From Actinostola sp. cb2023 (lineage: Eukaryota > Cnidaria > Anthozoa > Actiniaria > Actinostolidae), in assembly GCA_033675265.1 (NCBI GenBank), contig JAUJYZ010000276.1, forward strand, positions 62,001 to 126,000: a DNA stretch of 64,000 nucleotides, read 5' to 3'. A model generated the notes under the pieces. It worked only from the letters and a program-made list of their open reading frames with translations. It searched no databases and was not told where the DNA came from. The position numbers and the translations under genes were made by a program. Below are positions 23,627-36,608 of the stretch, piece by piece. How positions within the stretch are numbered: the first letter of the stretch is position 1; each line of letters begins with the position of its first letter.

Positions 23627-23820
23627 ATACACCTGTATTCAAAAACGTTGCCCTTTTACAAAATACAAAATAGTAAAATAGCAAAAAAAGGAATTAACTA
23701 GAGAAACAAAAGAAATGCACTCAAGCTGAACTCTGGCTTATTGTTTCTCTAATCAATTCTTTTTTACTATTTTACTGTTTTGTATTTTGTAAAAGGCAAC
23801 GTTTTTGAAAACAGGTGTAT
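23627..23820. mobile_element. 194-bp palindromic MITE
   Basis: ATACACCTGTATTCAAAAAC on the left faces GTTTTTGAAAACAGGTGTAT on the right; the arms run on through AAATACAAAA and TAGTAAAATAG. Confidence 0.85.
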
Positions 23821-23870
23821 CCTTATAGATACTGTAGGACCCGGATGTTCGAAGAGTATTAGTTATAGAT

Positions 23871-23963
23871 AGCGCTATCCGTTGGATAAATCCTTATCCC
23901 GGCAGTGGATACGTTGATGCTGTTATCCAATAAATATATCGGATGGCGATATCCACTCCTGGA
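23871..23963. mobile_element. Diverged GATAGTGCTATCC hairpin MITE
   Basis: TAGCGCTATCCGTTGGATAA on the left and TTATCCAATAAATATATC with ATGGCGATATCC on the right; related to the cleaner copy at 43765-43866. Confidence 0.5.
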
Positions 23964-24218
23964 TAACCGGGACCTGAACTTTAGAGTAACTTCAAAGTAT
24001 GATTACATGATTGTACAAGTATTATTATTATAAGTAAATTGAAGGGGTCCCTGCAAGAACGAAGTGACTTGTGATCAAAGCCCAAATTCTCCTTTGAAAT
24101 TCAAAGAATCTTGAGGAGAATCACTTACGTTGTTCTTGTGGGGAGCCCTTCATTTGCAATTGCGCAAATTTTGGAATACATCTACATTAAATAACACAAC
24201 CATTATATAAACTACAAG

Positions 24219-24653
24219 TACAGTAAAAACTCGCATAAAAGAACCCCTGTTTTTCCAAGTCAGGCTGAAATGGTTCTTATATATTGGGTGTCTAGTGAGA
24301 AAACAGGCTGAATAGGTTCTTAACAGGTTCTTATTTACAGGGCAAAAAAACACAATTGTTCCTGATACAGTATGGTGTATTTCCTTACAATTTGTTTTAA
24401 TTAGTGAACTATTGACCCTGAAAGGTCTAATATTCACACTAAACATTAACAACCCAACTGTATAGTAAATATAATATTTCTGAATATTCAGCACCGACTG
24501 TACCTGTGTGTACTGAGCTTTAGTCATTTTTCACGTAAGAACCTGCTTCATTTGTCAGGCTGAACTGGTTCTTATATATTGGATGCTTAATTGGCTAAAT
24601 TTCAGCCTGGAGGTTCTTAATCTGCAGTTTCTTATATGCGGGTTTTTACTGTA
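24219..24653. mobile_element. TACAGTAAAAACTCGCATA MITE
   Basis: Left end TACAGTAAAAACTCGCATAA; right end TATGCGGGTTTTTACTGTA. Internal GGTTCTTATATATTGG occurs twice. It ends about 70 bp beyond the FAM76 stop codon, in the 3' flank of that gene. Confidence 0.75.
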
Positions 24654-24723
24654 TATTAATTCACACAAGTTACATGTACGGTAAAAGCGACATAAATGAA
24701 GAATAATTCCACTAATTGCCATG

Positions 24724-27700
24724 TCAGCTTGTTGTAATCTTATCTCTCTTGCCCTGTTGTTGGCTAACTTGTTTTTTGAGGCTTCTGTTTTCAGTCTAAA
24801 AATAGGAATAAATTAAAAAAGAAATAAAATAATTATAATAAATTATTCAGATATTTATACAGGATAGTCAAGAAACTCGGCTGAAATCCTTACGGAAATG
24901 CCAAGAGAAAAATCCTCGAAGAAAGGAAGAGATCCAACAAACTCACATATAGCGCCAGGTCCGTGAATTGAACAAGGTGCACCACAGCGGTGAGAGGAGA
25001 GAGGCGATTGCTCTAACCACTCGGCCGCCCTTGCTTCCAGTTACTACAGTCTATCACTTGTAGGGGTCCAAATTCGCGGAAAGACAGACTCCAATATTAC
25101 TACAGCTCACTATACACACATGAACATCCACGTTGCTTACCTTTATTAACATAACTTCTACTGAAAGGATTATTTCGATAAAAGTATACTTTACCTGCAA
25201 CACCTCCAGTCTTTCTCCAAGCTCTTTTTGTAAAGCCAAAATTTTCTTCTTGAACTCTTTCTCTTTCTCCCAGTTTTCAGCCTTTAATTCAGTTATCTAT
25301 CAAGCAAACCACATAACATTAATTGTGGCATTACAAGATACAGCTCCTTTCCTACTCCACTTCCTCCTCCTCCTCTTTACCATCACGTTCATGCTCACCA
25401 TCTTCCTCCTCCTCCTCTTCCTCGTCATCATCACGTTCATACTCACCATCTTCTTCCTCCTCCTCTTCATCATCATCATCATGACGTTTATCCTCGCCAT
25501 CATACTCATCATCTTCTTCCTCCTCTTCATCGTCATCATGATGACGTTTATCCTCGCCATCATACTCACCATCTTCTTCCTCCTCCTCTTCATCGTCATC
25601 ATCATGACGTCTATCCTCGCCATCATACTCATCATCTTCTTCCTCCTCTTCATCGTCATCATCATGACGTTTATCCTCGCCATCATACTCATCATCTTCT
25701 TCCTCCTCTTCATCGTCATCATGATGACGTTTATCCTCGCCATCATACTCACCATCTTCTTCCTCCTCCTCTTCATCGTCATCACCTTCATGCTCACCAT
25801 TTTCCTCCTCCTCCTCCTCTTCATCGTCATCATCATCACGTTCATGCTCACCATCTTCCTCCTCCTCCTCTTCATCGTCATCACCTTCATGCTCACCATC
25901 TTCCTCCTCCTCTTCCTCGTCATCATGACGTTCATCCTCGCCATCTCCCTCCTCCTCCTCTTCCTCGTCATCACCTTCATGCTCACCATCTTCCTCCTCC
26001 TCCTCTTCATCACCTTCATGCTCACCATCTCCCTCCTCCTCCTCTTCATCGTCATCACCTTCATGCTCACCATCTCCCTCCTCCTCCTCTTCATCGTCAT
26101 CACCTTCATGCTCACCATCCCCCTCCTCCTCCTCCTCTTCGTCACCTTCATGCTCACCATCTTCCTCCTCCTCCTCTTCCTCGTCATCACCTTCATGCTC
26201 ACCATCTTCCTCCTCCTCCTCTTCCTCACCTTCATGCTCACCATCTTCCTCCTCCTCCTCTTCCTCGTCATCACCTTCATGCTCACCATCTTCCTCCTCC
26301 TCCTCTTCATCATCATCACCTTCATGCTCACCATCTTCCTCCTCCTCCTCTTCCTCGTCATCACCATCACGTTCATGCTCGCCATCTTCCTCCTCCTCCT
26401 CTTCATCGTCATCATCATCACGTTCATGCTCACCATCTTCCTCCTCCTCCTCCTCTTCATCGTCACTTTCACGTTCACGCTCACGTCACCATCTTCCTCC
26501 TCCACTTCACCGTCATCATCACGTTCATCCTCGCCATCAATGTCATAACCACTACAAATGATGGATAATGATTTAATGTATTTTACAGTTCTGCCATAAC
26601 GAACATACTTTTCTCTCCTTTTCTATTAGTGTTTGATCCTTTTGTTGCAACTGTTTCTTCAGTTTCACAACCTGAAAACCAAGTACATTTTAAACTCGTA
26701 AATACAGTCAATCCTCTCTTCAGGACCAACGTTTTCTGCCTGGCTTAACAAGTCCATCTTAGAGAGAACGAATTATCAATAAAACAGGGCATCAGAGAGC
26801 AGACAAATGCGTCTGTCTTTGTGAGGTGTCTGGCTTAGACGGGGAGTTCCAGTTAGAGAGAGTTGACTGTAATGTATTCTACTGTTACACTTAGGGTGTA
26901 CATGTACAAACATTTAAATGTACCATTGACCTCTACCCTTCCCCATACTGTGTAGGAGCTTATGGAAAAGGAAAGAACATCGATATGTCCTCTGATAGAC
27001 CACAGTTCGCGTCGTGATTCCACAGCAATTTTGACGACTCAATATCGGTTGTTTGTTAATTTTACCACAACTAGTCAATTTCTCATTCTTACTGTGGTAA
27101 AAAGTACATGTAAATGTACATGCATAAATTTGTATTTACATGTTTATACACAATTTACCATTTCTTTGACGTCTGTTAGTTCTGCCATATGCTCTGACAA
27201 ATTATGTTCAGCTCCTGTATCACTATGGTACGCAAACAAGATAAGTAAATCATCTGTACAGTCAATCATGCAGTCAACTAACCAGTCAGGCCGTTACTAT
27301 GTCAATCATTCAGTCAACCAACCAGTCAGGCAGTTACCATGTCAGTCATTCAGTCAATCAATCAGACAGTCAGTCAGTGTACAATTAGTCAGCCACTCAG
27401 TTATGACTTCAGTGATTCATTCTGTCAAGAAGTTACTCTGTCAGCCATTTAGTTGGTCACTCAGTCAGTCCGTTGTTGTTGTTCTTGAATATATACAATG
27501 AGGCGAGGACTCGTGAATCTCAGTTAGTCAGTTATGACTTCAGTGATTAATTCTGTCAGTCAGTTAGTATGTCAAAGACAAAAGGTCAAGTTTACAGTAT
27601 GGGGACCGATTTCCGGGAATTTGAGCAAAAGCGACCGCTTACTAGAGGGTGACCGCTTAACAGAGGGCCGCTTAATAGAGGTTTGACTGTAGACATGTAC

Positions 27701-30113
27701 ATGTACATTTTTTGTATGATTGTACGACGTCCATCAATCAGGTCTTACTTGTTTCCTGAATTGGTACTGTAAAGTCCAAGAGCAGGGCTGTCCCTTGCAC
27801 CAGATGCTACTGATTCTACAAGATCAGTTTTGGCTTTCTTGTCGTGTTTCAAATGGTGGTGATGATGATGGTGACTGTAGAAAGCAATGAATGAACATAA
27901 TCAGCCAGGCAAGAAAAACTATACACGTTACAGTAATCTTAATATTTTCCATTCATTTTTTTCATTTTATTTTCCACGCATGCATCGTTTTACCACAGAT
28001 GGCCAAGAGAACACACAATATATGCCAACGGGGGGTATCACCCAGGGAGGGTACTCAGGGGTATCAGTGACGGGGAGGTGCGAATGAGGCCAAACTTTTT
28101 AACCCCAAAAAAGTCCATTACGCAAAAACAAGACCCAAAAAAAGTCCAACGTCCCAGAACTTAACCCAAGAAAAGTCCATTTTTCTCCACATAAAATCGA
28201 GAACGGTAGGATATCATTTTTATCAACCCCAAAAAAAGTCCTTGCCAGAATCTTTATATTAAAAAAAGTCCACCGAAAAATTGCTAACCCAAAAAAAGTC
28301 CCAAGTCGCGAATTTCAAACCCCAAAAAAGGTCTTCGCACCTCCCCGTCACTGATACCCCTGAGTACCCCCCCTGGGGGGTATCACCAGCTCACAGAAAA
28401 CAGAGCAAAAATGACCAAACCCAATACATCAAAATAAACAAATACAATCCCAAATACAATCGATAATTTGAGAATACTCTTGGGCATTTCACTCGGCTTG
28501 TATATTTAGAGTCGTTTTCGTATGAGTGGGAAGTAGTTACGGTACGGTTCGTGCCGTGAACGTGCCGTGTCCAAGAATTCTGATTGGTTTTGCGCACTGA
28601 GATTGTGTCCAAGAATTCTGATTGGTTTTGCGCACTGAGATTGGTTGAATAGAATACCTTCGATTCCGTACCGTGACCGTAACTCCATACCGTAGGTTTC
28701 CCACTCATACGAAAACGACTCTAAAAACAACGTGGGAAATGAACTGTTCTAATTTCAATCAACCATCAAATAAACTTTAAAACTTCGTTGTAAGCAGTTT
28801 TCATTTTCTTTAATCTTTGTTTCTTCTACGTTCATGATTTTTAACATTTGTTAAAATGATCCCAAGCTTTTTCGGGTCATTGATCCATCATCAGGGGATG
28901 TGAAAAGCGGTTACAAACGCCAAGAAACGCACAACAAACACGTTACTATGGAGATGGAAAAATTTATGCGCGCTCAGTGGCCACTACAAGTGCCAACATT
29001 CTAAGCAGAATCGCCCTATTCTAATTACTAATAAGAAATGAGGTTGGCATTAGATTCCATCCCTCCAAACCACCTCGGACTGATAGAACAATAGAACGAT
29101 GCAGTAACACAATAGATTCGTTCTATTGTTTGGTCGACCAAGGCGGTTTTGAGGGATGGAATCTAATGCCAACCTAGTAGTAGTAGTAGAATGATGAGAA
29201 AGGAGTAAGGCCCCGTCCACCCTCCGTTTTCCTTTGACCGAGGGAAAACGAATAAAAAGCTCTGCGTCCACACTAGCGTTTTCACATTGTTTTCGACCGT
29301 CCACACTAGGGGATGAAAACGATGATCCAAAGATGCATTTTCATCACTAGGCTCTGCTCGGACGTATTTTCTGTTCAATACGCATGCTCCAGTAGCGCCA
29401 GCGATACTATCGGCTATTCCCGCTGGAAACTGGGACTGAGTTGTGACGTAGAGTTTCTGAAAAGCTTTGGTTGTGACGTACATGTACTAAGCGTTTCTGA
29501 AAAGCTCCGTTTTTTGCCGTCCACACTAAAATTATAGACCTACATTTTCAAAAGTCTCCGCTTTGGAAAGCGTTTTCGAAAACCTCCGTTTTCATAGATA
29601 AACATCTCCGTTTTCGATCGTTTTAGTGTGGACGCTCGGTAAAAACGCATAAAAAAGTATGCGTTTTCAAACAAAAACGGAGAAGTGTGGACGGGGCCTT
29701 AGAGGAAAAGGCACTTTAGGATACAACAACCACAGTAAGAAAGAAAGACAGAAAAAGAAAGAAAAAAAGAAAGCAATAAACATGCACATTCATATAAAAT
29801 AAAAAATAAAATAAAAATATTCACCCTTCTCTTTTTGTTCCTCTTTTATGACTATGTGAATGACTTTGTCTTAACAACTCATGCCCCTGTCTCTTAGATT
29901 TGTGTACTAGTCGTTTATAGGCAAGCGTACACAACAGACAAAGAATCTTCCCATCAACCTGCAAATAACAGAACATCCATCACCCCAAATTATTCAATCT
30001 TGTTATTACTGTACGGTGCCAGAGTGTGGCCACTTTTGACCTAAATGTACAGTGTATATGGATACTGTACATCTGTCTTGAGAATGCAGGGAGGTACGTA
30101 ACCCAAATTCCAT

Positions 30114-30151
<38 letters not shown>

Positions 30152-33100
30152 AGGGTACTTAGCAAAATATATTTGGCAGATATTTTTTGCATGGTTTTCC
30201 TATTATTTCATTTGTATTTTTTCGCTAAATGCTAGGGGCAGCTGCCCCCTGCCCCTGTGCTGTGTACGGCCCTGGAATGAACAACAACAAATACTATATT
30301 TGTGAAACGAAACAGTAGAATACTTCGCCATGCCAGTGAGAAGCTGATTGGTTGATATAGTATTAGTGCACATTTCCTGCTCATCTAGGGTAAGGGCTGT
30401 CTAGGAGTGGTGAATAAAGCATTTTTACATGTAGTTTAATCTGTGCAGCTCATTCCATGCAGTTCAATCTACTAATAATGGTTATAATTGTATCATCTAT
30501 GGTATTATTTTCATATTTTTCAAACTGTCCAAATTATTAATTTGGATAGTTTCCGTATGGATGTTTCTTAAGAAAATAGTTTCATATGGACTTTTCTTAA
30601 GAAAATACATATGATATACATGTAATTAACAAGTAACAGGACTACAATGTACATGCTGTCCAATTTGGAAATAATTGGATGAAAATAATTCCAAGGACTG
30701 CCAAAATTGGACGAGGCCGTATACCTATACTAATAATAAACTCTATTTCCAGAGGGTAACACATGACAGTTACAATTTAAAAGCAATTTTATTAGTGGCC
30801 CTCCAACTAATTTAACTATTGGTAATTATAAATTACTGGTAGTGTTATAGCTAAATTCGAACATTTGAAATCAACATTTCAAATAACGGTTTGAACAAGT
30901 CCAACGCAATCTCCTACAGACCACTAAATATTTTCTCAAAAAAGTTCATAAAATTACATGTAAAATTAAATTGAATGAAAATTTGTGTCAGCTAAGCCTA
31001 CATACTATGCAATCATAACAGCCTGAATAAACAGATATCTGATACTTTTTAGATATATTCGTGGAGATTTGAATTTTCTGTCTGAATGTTCGAGACTCGA
31101 GTCTAGACTTCAAAACTTCATTTGAATGTTCCTATTTACTGGTCACGCATGACGTAGTTTAGCTGTAAAAATCTGTTTTCACTGTGTTAACCATTCGGGG
31201 TACAAACTAGTGTTACTAACAGTAACAGAAGTATGAAAATAAATTTTAAATGCCCACACTTCTGAGCAACATCACACCATCCTGCAGTAAATACATGTTA
31301 CATGTACTTGTTTAATTTAACACTTCTTTAACATTGCAAAACACACACACAATCACTCAATTACCTTATCCTTGGATTCGTCTGACTTATTAAAAGCACA
31401 TTTAAGTTTGCACTGTTCACACAGAACAGGGGGTCCATACTTTCGCTCTGAGCTTTCACACCTTTTGAGCAAAGAAAATAATACAATGTGTATCCGAAGG
31501 GGAATGAATGGAAAAGGGGATGACTGAAAATACATTGCAGTTGGGAAATATAAGGCTTCCTATTGATTATTCACAACAAATACACATATTAAGCAATTAT
31601 TGGAAGAGGTTGAGCAAAATATTGTGATTTGTGAGTGGCGAGCTATCAGTTATTTGCCGATGCCATCCACGGCAGAGGCAAATAACTGATAGCGAGACAC
31701 TGACAAATCACGATATTTTGTGATAAGCAAGTTCAATTTAATTATTGTTTTATCATTTGACTCATTACACGTATATGTAGTCGCTTTTTTTGTTGTTTAT
31801 GCTTGTTTTTTTTAGCTAAAATATTGCCAATCTCTTCTTCTGACAGCTCGGGAAAACGAGCTGCCATGTTTACACTGTGAATGATCAATAGTGCGCATGC
31901 TCAGACCGTTATTTGCAGCGAACATTGCTTAATCTTCACTGCGCATGCTCAGACTGTTATTTGTACACAGTTATTTGCAGGTCTTTCAGCCAATGAAAAC
32001 TGCGGATAGAAATGAGTCCAATGATAAACATGTATTGTATATATGTGATGTGATATTGTTCATACATGTACAAACTTTTAAAAGCACAAAACTGTGCTAT
32101 AAAAGGGAATGGACCACCCTTTAGTTCACACCTTTTCCAGATCAATTCAAATATGGTCTTAGCCTGCATGCGGTTGCCCAAAGGGTAGGGATTGGAGAGA
32201 ACTAGGGATTGAAGGGACTGGGAGGGGGACTGAGGAGAGGAGGAGAGAGGAGGTGGTAATATGCTCTACGCATGTACAATGTAATGTCTCATGATCAACA
32301 ATTTAATATTCTTGAAATGTAATGGTTTTGTACATTGTACATCAATAAAACTTAGCTACATGTAGATATCGATTAAAATTACTAATAATAATGCCCAGAA
32401 TCTGTGTTCTTGATATACAGATCAAAGAATACTATTGATATTCTTGAGAAACCAGTTTTGAATTCATGTTTTGCATCCAGTTACCTGACCACACTGTCAG
32501 CTAGAGCTCTAACAATCTGACAAATGACTGATAACTGAAGATGAGAGCAACATATCCTAGAAAAAATAAATCTAGGACAAATTGGAACCACAACAAATAC
32601 ACTCTACTTTACTTACCGAGAACATTTAGTGCCATTAAAGGCAGCTCTAATATTGCAATGATTACAGCAGGTCGGCTGTTGATGAAAAGGGTAATACTGT
32701 AAAATACTGACATTGATATATATAATGTGTAATTTGATCTAAATTTAGGTGAACAGACACAGTGAGTGGTTTTCATTTGAGAGGGAAGTACATTGTATAG
32801 TTCTGGATATTATTTATTGACCAATCACAATTTGCCAAGTTCAGTTCATTTCACAATAAAACAGAATACATGTACATGTATGTATGTATTACCTGGCCAT
32901 ACTTCTTGATGTAGCCACTGCACTTCTTACATACAGGCTTTCCTTGGTCAGCAGCACTAAAAAAACACAAGGACAAATTTGATAATAATAATAAAAATAA
33001 AAATAACACTTTATTTGATGTCATTAAATCTCAGTTTCAGTCTTTCAAAATACTATTACCTAGGATACATTGTACTCACCTAACTAAGTGATACTCAAGA

Positions 33101-35268
33101 CGGCAATACGTACAAGTGACGAGTGGATGTTCCTTTCGACATTTCTGAACAAGATGAACATGAATATATATTAATTAGCAGTGATAAAAGTCACGACTTG
33201 TAGAACTTGGGAATTACACCTGAGATATCAATGAAGTCATATTCAACATATTTGATGTTTATGATTGGCAGTTCTAAGTCTATTGCAAACTTACTACATG
33301 TATAAATAATAATTTTAGACTTGAATATCAGAGAAAAGACGAAATTTAGGATTAAAAAAACTGTTTTATTAGTACTTCTGCAATGGTGATTTTACTTCCG
33401 CTCTAGACCAGTGATTATCAACTCATAATCACTGGTTGCTCGACCAAACACAGCGTGCGAAACTCTATATTCAAGTCGACTTTGTCTCGGTGAATATTCA
33501 CCTATAATCACTTTGCCTTCGGCGAATAATAAATTGCTAAATATGTACAGGTAGTCACAAGCGCTACTTTGCCTCAAGTGGTCTTTGACAGTGTAATACA
33601 TAGAGGATATTACACGGTGGCGTGAAGATATGAAGTTTATCTTCGAGTGGTGAAAATATTTCACGAGTGAGAGCAGCGAATGAGTGAAATATTTTTCACC
33701 ACGAGAAGATAAACTTCATATCTTCAAGCCAACGTGTAATTTTCTTTTTATTATATAGACACATCCACAAACAAAAACTACGCAAGTGAGCGGGAAAATC
33801 ATCGATATCTTCATGTATGAGGATATGGAAAATATGTCACAGATGTAATTCGTACGAAAAATATGAGTGGCGTATTTCCCAGGAAAACACTAATGTCTAT
33901 ATAATAAAAATGCACATTGTATGCATGACGTCAATCCATATCTATAATACATGTATAATACATGTATATATTGTATTGTACATGATTGTAGATCCTGCCA
34001 ACACTACCAGCTTTAGTCAAGACAAAGAGATTGTGATAAGGAACAGCTGCATCCTCGTGCTAATGGCAGTCAATTGTTTACAACTAAAATATGTTTAATT
34101 ATTTTGTTTCCAAATATGCACACATGTATATGTATGTACTGGAGTTACGGGTGGTGAATGGTTCCAAGGATTCACTAAAGTTAACACAAAATGTAACATT
34201 TTTTAAGACACATCTTGGAAGACTTTAGCCACCGTTGCAGACGTTGTAGTTTGAGTTACTACGTGCAACGGAGGCTAGGAGGATTTCTGGATAAATGTTT
34301 TAGCCAAGTCTCAGGTTCAAATTTTAAAAGCCCATCTCGCAGTCTCGCAATGTCTCAATTTTAACATTTGACACTCCTTCAAATGATTCAAAATAATACA
34401 CAAAAACTGTCCTTAGAAAGCTGTTAATTTGATTAATGAATTTTTTTAACAGCTGACTGTAACCACTTGAGCGACAGAACACTAGATCTGACTGACAGCA
34501 GATGAAATTTCTGCAGTATTTGCATATCATTTGAAGGGAGATAATGAGATATGTTAAACTTTTATGCATCAGTACTGTTGCTAGTAAGCAAGCAATAGAA
34601 TACTACTCTCTGGTTGATACATGTAGCTCGTGCATGAAGGACAGTGTTTGCCTGTCATTTACATGTGCATGTATTAAACTGTACTGTTGTACATCAGATA
34701 ACAAAAGATGCCCAAATAACAAGTAAATTGGTTCAAATGCCAAGAAATTGCTTGTCAAATTTGCAAACAAATGGCGCAAAATTACACATGCACAGAACTG
34801 CATGTCCATCATAAACAATGCACACCTAAAGCGAATCACTACATTTAGAACATCGAAAATATATCTTGAAGCGATAGATAATCGATACGTAGCTCAATGA
34901 TCCACATATATACATGTACATGGGACATATACACAACATTATTCAATCAAACGCATCACACAAACGTATCACACAAACGTATCACACAAACGTATAATTT
35001 TGTACATCACTACATGCATTATTAGCTTTTTAATACAGCAAGCTTGTTCGTTATGGTCTGACTTCAAGCCAGAAACTCAAGTATTCTATGCAGTGTACTC
35101 TACTGGCTCATAACGTCAATAAATGTCCTTCAAATTAAGTGAAGAAATCAACAATCTTATGTTTCACAACAAATATGTTTCACCATATCGAATCATTGAT
35201 CGGGATATTAATCATACTGTACCTTACAGAGCTGATCTCCCTTGGAGAGCTCTTCAAATAGATGCCGA
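24724..35268 (-). CDS. fam76: FAM76 family protein, eleven exons (first exon missing)
   Basis: Exons: 35268-35223, 33144-33080, 32956-32893, 32675-32617, 31461-31365, 29958-29825, 27874-27749, 27222-27159, 26671-26609, 25296-25195, 24795-24724 (TGA). All joins keep phase; together 892 nt, about 296 codons, near the usual FAM76A/B length once a dozen N-terminal residues are added. The N-terminal half has CxxC zinc-binding-type pairs (HLFEELSKGDQLCK, TCTYCRLEYHL, PVCKKC, CNHCNIRAAFNGTKC, SERKYGPPVLCEQC) and VDGKILCLLCTLAYKR, matching FAM76 order. A seven-histidine run follows, then a C-terminal coiled coil (VVKLKKQLQQKDQTLIEKER onward). Human FAM76B is reported in nuclear speckles through its histidine tract; molecular role is poorly known. 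The start exon, expected to encode YACTKC-like residues, was not found above 35268. Confidence 0.95.
24850..25040 (-). mobile_element. tRNA-derived SINE in the last FAM76 intron
   Basis: On the minus strand GGGCGGCCGAGTGGTTAGAG is a clear tRNA-Leu/Ser-like head with A box; a B-box-like GTTCAATTCACGG follows, then GTGAGTTTGTTGGATCTC and GAGGATTTTTCTC, recalling the conserved central domain of animal SINEs. Confidence 0.7.
25336..26545 (+). repeat. Intronic polypurine/polypyrimidine minisatellite in FAM76
   Basis: About 1.2 kb of units of roughly 36-48 bp built from CACCATCTTCCTCCTCCTCC, TCTTCATCGTCATC and TTCATGCTC. It lies between exons at 26671-26609 and 25296-25195, which join in phase 0 without it. 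It is stop-free over long distances on both strands (471 codons plus, 401 minus). One minus frame would read acidic runs of E/D with EHE or EHER spacers but meets stops at both ends. Confidence 0.9.
26703..26871. mobile_element. TACAGTCAA...TTGACTGTA MITE
   Basis: TACAGTCAATCCTCTCT and AGAGAGAGTTGACTGTA form the ends. A related end, GCTTAATAGAGGTTTGACTGTA-like, is at about 27670-27691. Confidence 0.6.
27240..27560 (+). repeat. CAGT-rich degenerate tandem sequence
   Basis: Many CAGTCA/CAGTCAATCA units, two longer blocks ATTCAGTCAACCAACCAGTC type. Explains the serine/glutamine-rich open frame here, which is not a gene. Confidence 0.7.
28030..28387. mobile_element. 358-bp MITE with GGGGGTATCACC ends
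   Basis: Arms of about 54 bp: GGGGGTATCACCCAGGGAGG on the left and its near reverse complement on the right, reaching CGGGGAGGTGCGAA. The centre has six or more copies of ACCCCAAAAAAAGTCC. Confidence 0.85.
28507..28723. mobile_element. TAGAGTCGTTTTCGTATG MITE
   Basis: Ends TAGAGTCGTTTTCGTATGAG and reverse complement at 28723. Inside, a 39-bp block (GTCCAAGAATTCTGATTGG...) is tandemly duplicated. The left end alone recurs at 60031. Confidence 0.8.
29041..29175. mobile_element. 135-bp palindromic MITE
   Basis: AGGTTGGCATTAGATTCCAT at 29041 and its exact reverse complement ending at 29175. Confidence 0.85.
29206..29701. mobile_element. TAAGGCCCCGTCCAC element, 496 bp
   Basis: Ends TAAGGCCCCGTCCAC and GTGGACGGGGCCTTA; internal copies of TCCACACTA and CTCCGTTTTC. 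This end sequence is typical of a widespread class of animal MITEs (hAT-like, from general knowledge). Confidence 0.8.
30114..30150 (+). repeat. Poly-G run of 37
   Basis: An uninterrupted run of G, followed by TAGGGTACTTAGC. Length may be unreliable because homopolymers are hard to sequence. It lies in the FAM76 intron. Confidence 0.95.
31617..31719. mobile_element. 103-bp palindromic MITE
   Basis: AAAATATTGTGATTTGTGAG, GCTATCAGTTATTTGCC on the left; GGCAAATAACTGATAGC, ATCACGATATTTT on the right. Confidence 0.75.
33610..33739. mobile_element. 130-bp palindromic MITE
   Basis: Left TTACACGGTGGCGTGAAGAT, right TCTTCAAGCCAACGTGTAA, with GAAGTTTATCTTC/GAAGATAAACTTC and TGAAATATTT cores. Confidence 0.8.
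34930..34994 (+). repeat. 13-bp short tandem repeat
   Basis: ACACAAACGTATC about three times. The flanking intronic sequence (33740-35222) has no other recognised feature. Confidence 0.7.
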
Positions 35269-35623
35269 CTGTGACAGAATGTACAGGAATATAAGGACAT
35301 TTTGAGGCTAAAATCAGCGTCTGATAAAAAGTAAAAATGTATAAAAAACGATGATCACTAACTGCTGCCAAGATACGATTGGCTGCATCTTGAGCCCGCG
35401 ATCACAAAGTACGACCGCTTTGCATTGTGGGGTATATAAACATGTCCGGCATCCTTTGCGCTACCCATTTGCCCGCGAATTTAGGATTTTTTTCTTTTCT
35501 TTTCTATTTCCTTTGTTTTCATTTTGAGATTTCAAACCCTTATATAAACTCACAGATGCAAAGCCACAATCCTCCCGTCCCGCTATTCTTCCCTAGCCTA
35601 TCTGAATATAACATTGACAAGCA

Positions 35624-36412
35624 CTGAGAGCCTCTCCCAGGGGTTTTAGGGAACAGGGGAAAATGGCCATTTACTTTCAGGGAACAAGGGATATTTAGTA
35701 AATAAACCCCTTCTCTAAATTGCACCACGTGACCCGTTTTAACCAATGGGCGCGCGCGAAAATTTATCGATGGGTTATAACATTAGATAACTTTTAGGGA
35801 ACTGTGTTTTAATATTGTGGAACAAGGGACCAATGATTTTCTGGTTTTACCACAATGCTTTATATTGAATATGATATTTTTATGAGAAAAATGGCCTTGA
35901 AAATTGAAAAAATTTTGAAAACCTTTATTTAAACAGGGTATTCCCTTCAGTAACAAAACGTACTGCTGTCAATGGGAGCCCTAATATATAAATATAAATA
36001 TAAAATACTATAACTATTAATATATATATTGAAATATTTCTAACTAGAAAATATATTTACAATTATTAGAACTATAAAAAAACTATGTAAAAAGACGAAT
36101 AACTAGAATAAGGATAATATGAAAATTTACGACTTAATACTATTAAAAACGATACAACCATCGGTCTACGAAGATTATCTGTACTGTGAACTATTACTAA
36201 AGATCAATAACAAAGCAACATGACAAAAATTACAGGGAACATGAACAAAAACGCTTTGGGATCAAGGGAACATTCATTTACTTTGGGGGAACAGGGAAAC
36301 TTGGTTAAAATAAATTTTTGGGAACATCTTAAAATATTTCTTGGGAACATGGGAGAATTTGCAAATACTTATTGAGAACAAGGGAACATGCACCCCCCTG
36401 AGAGGGGCTCAG
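35624..36412. mobile_element. Non-autonomous element with CTGAGAGCC...GGGGCTCAG ends
   Basis: Left CTGAGAGCCTCTCCCAGGGG, right CCCCCCTGAGAGGGGCTCAG. The flanks repeat AGGGAACA-type blocks on both sides (GGGAACAGGGGAAA, GGGAACAAGGGA). AT-rich centre, no frame. A CCTTTATTTAAACAGGGT motif at about 35921 also occurs at 37932. Confidence 0.7.
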
Positions 36413-36608
36413 CAAATGAAAGTCAATATTCTGGGAAATGAACTCCCGATTAACTGTGAGAATCAGTGTGGGCTTATCATGGAAAATAAATTGTCTCAGA
36501 TAAAAATAGTATAAGAGAAAGGACAAAAATATTTTAAAAAAGAACAAAAAATATCAAGGAAAAAAGAAGAAAAGATATAGTGCTACGTAGAAACATATTA
36601 ACCCATAG

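Noticed and set aside
24940..25040. Possible tRNA-Leu/Ser gene on the minus strand
   Set aside because: The A box is good but no acceptor-stem or anticodon-arm pairing was found and the B box is changed; it continues into a SINE body.
25133..26548. 471-codon plus-strand open frame rich in F, L, I and T (and a 401-codon minus frame rich in K, R and M)
   Set aside because: Both are read from the intronic polypyrimidine array of FAM76; no start context, no domain, and the flanking FAM76 exons splice across it.
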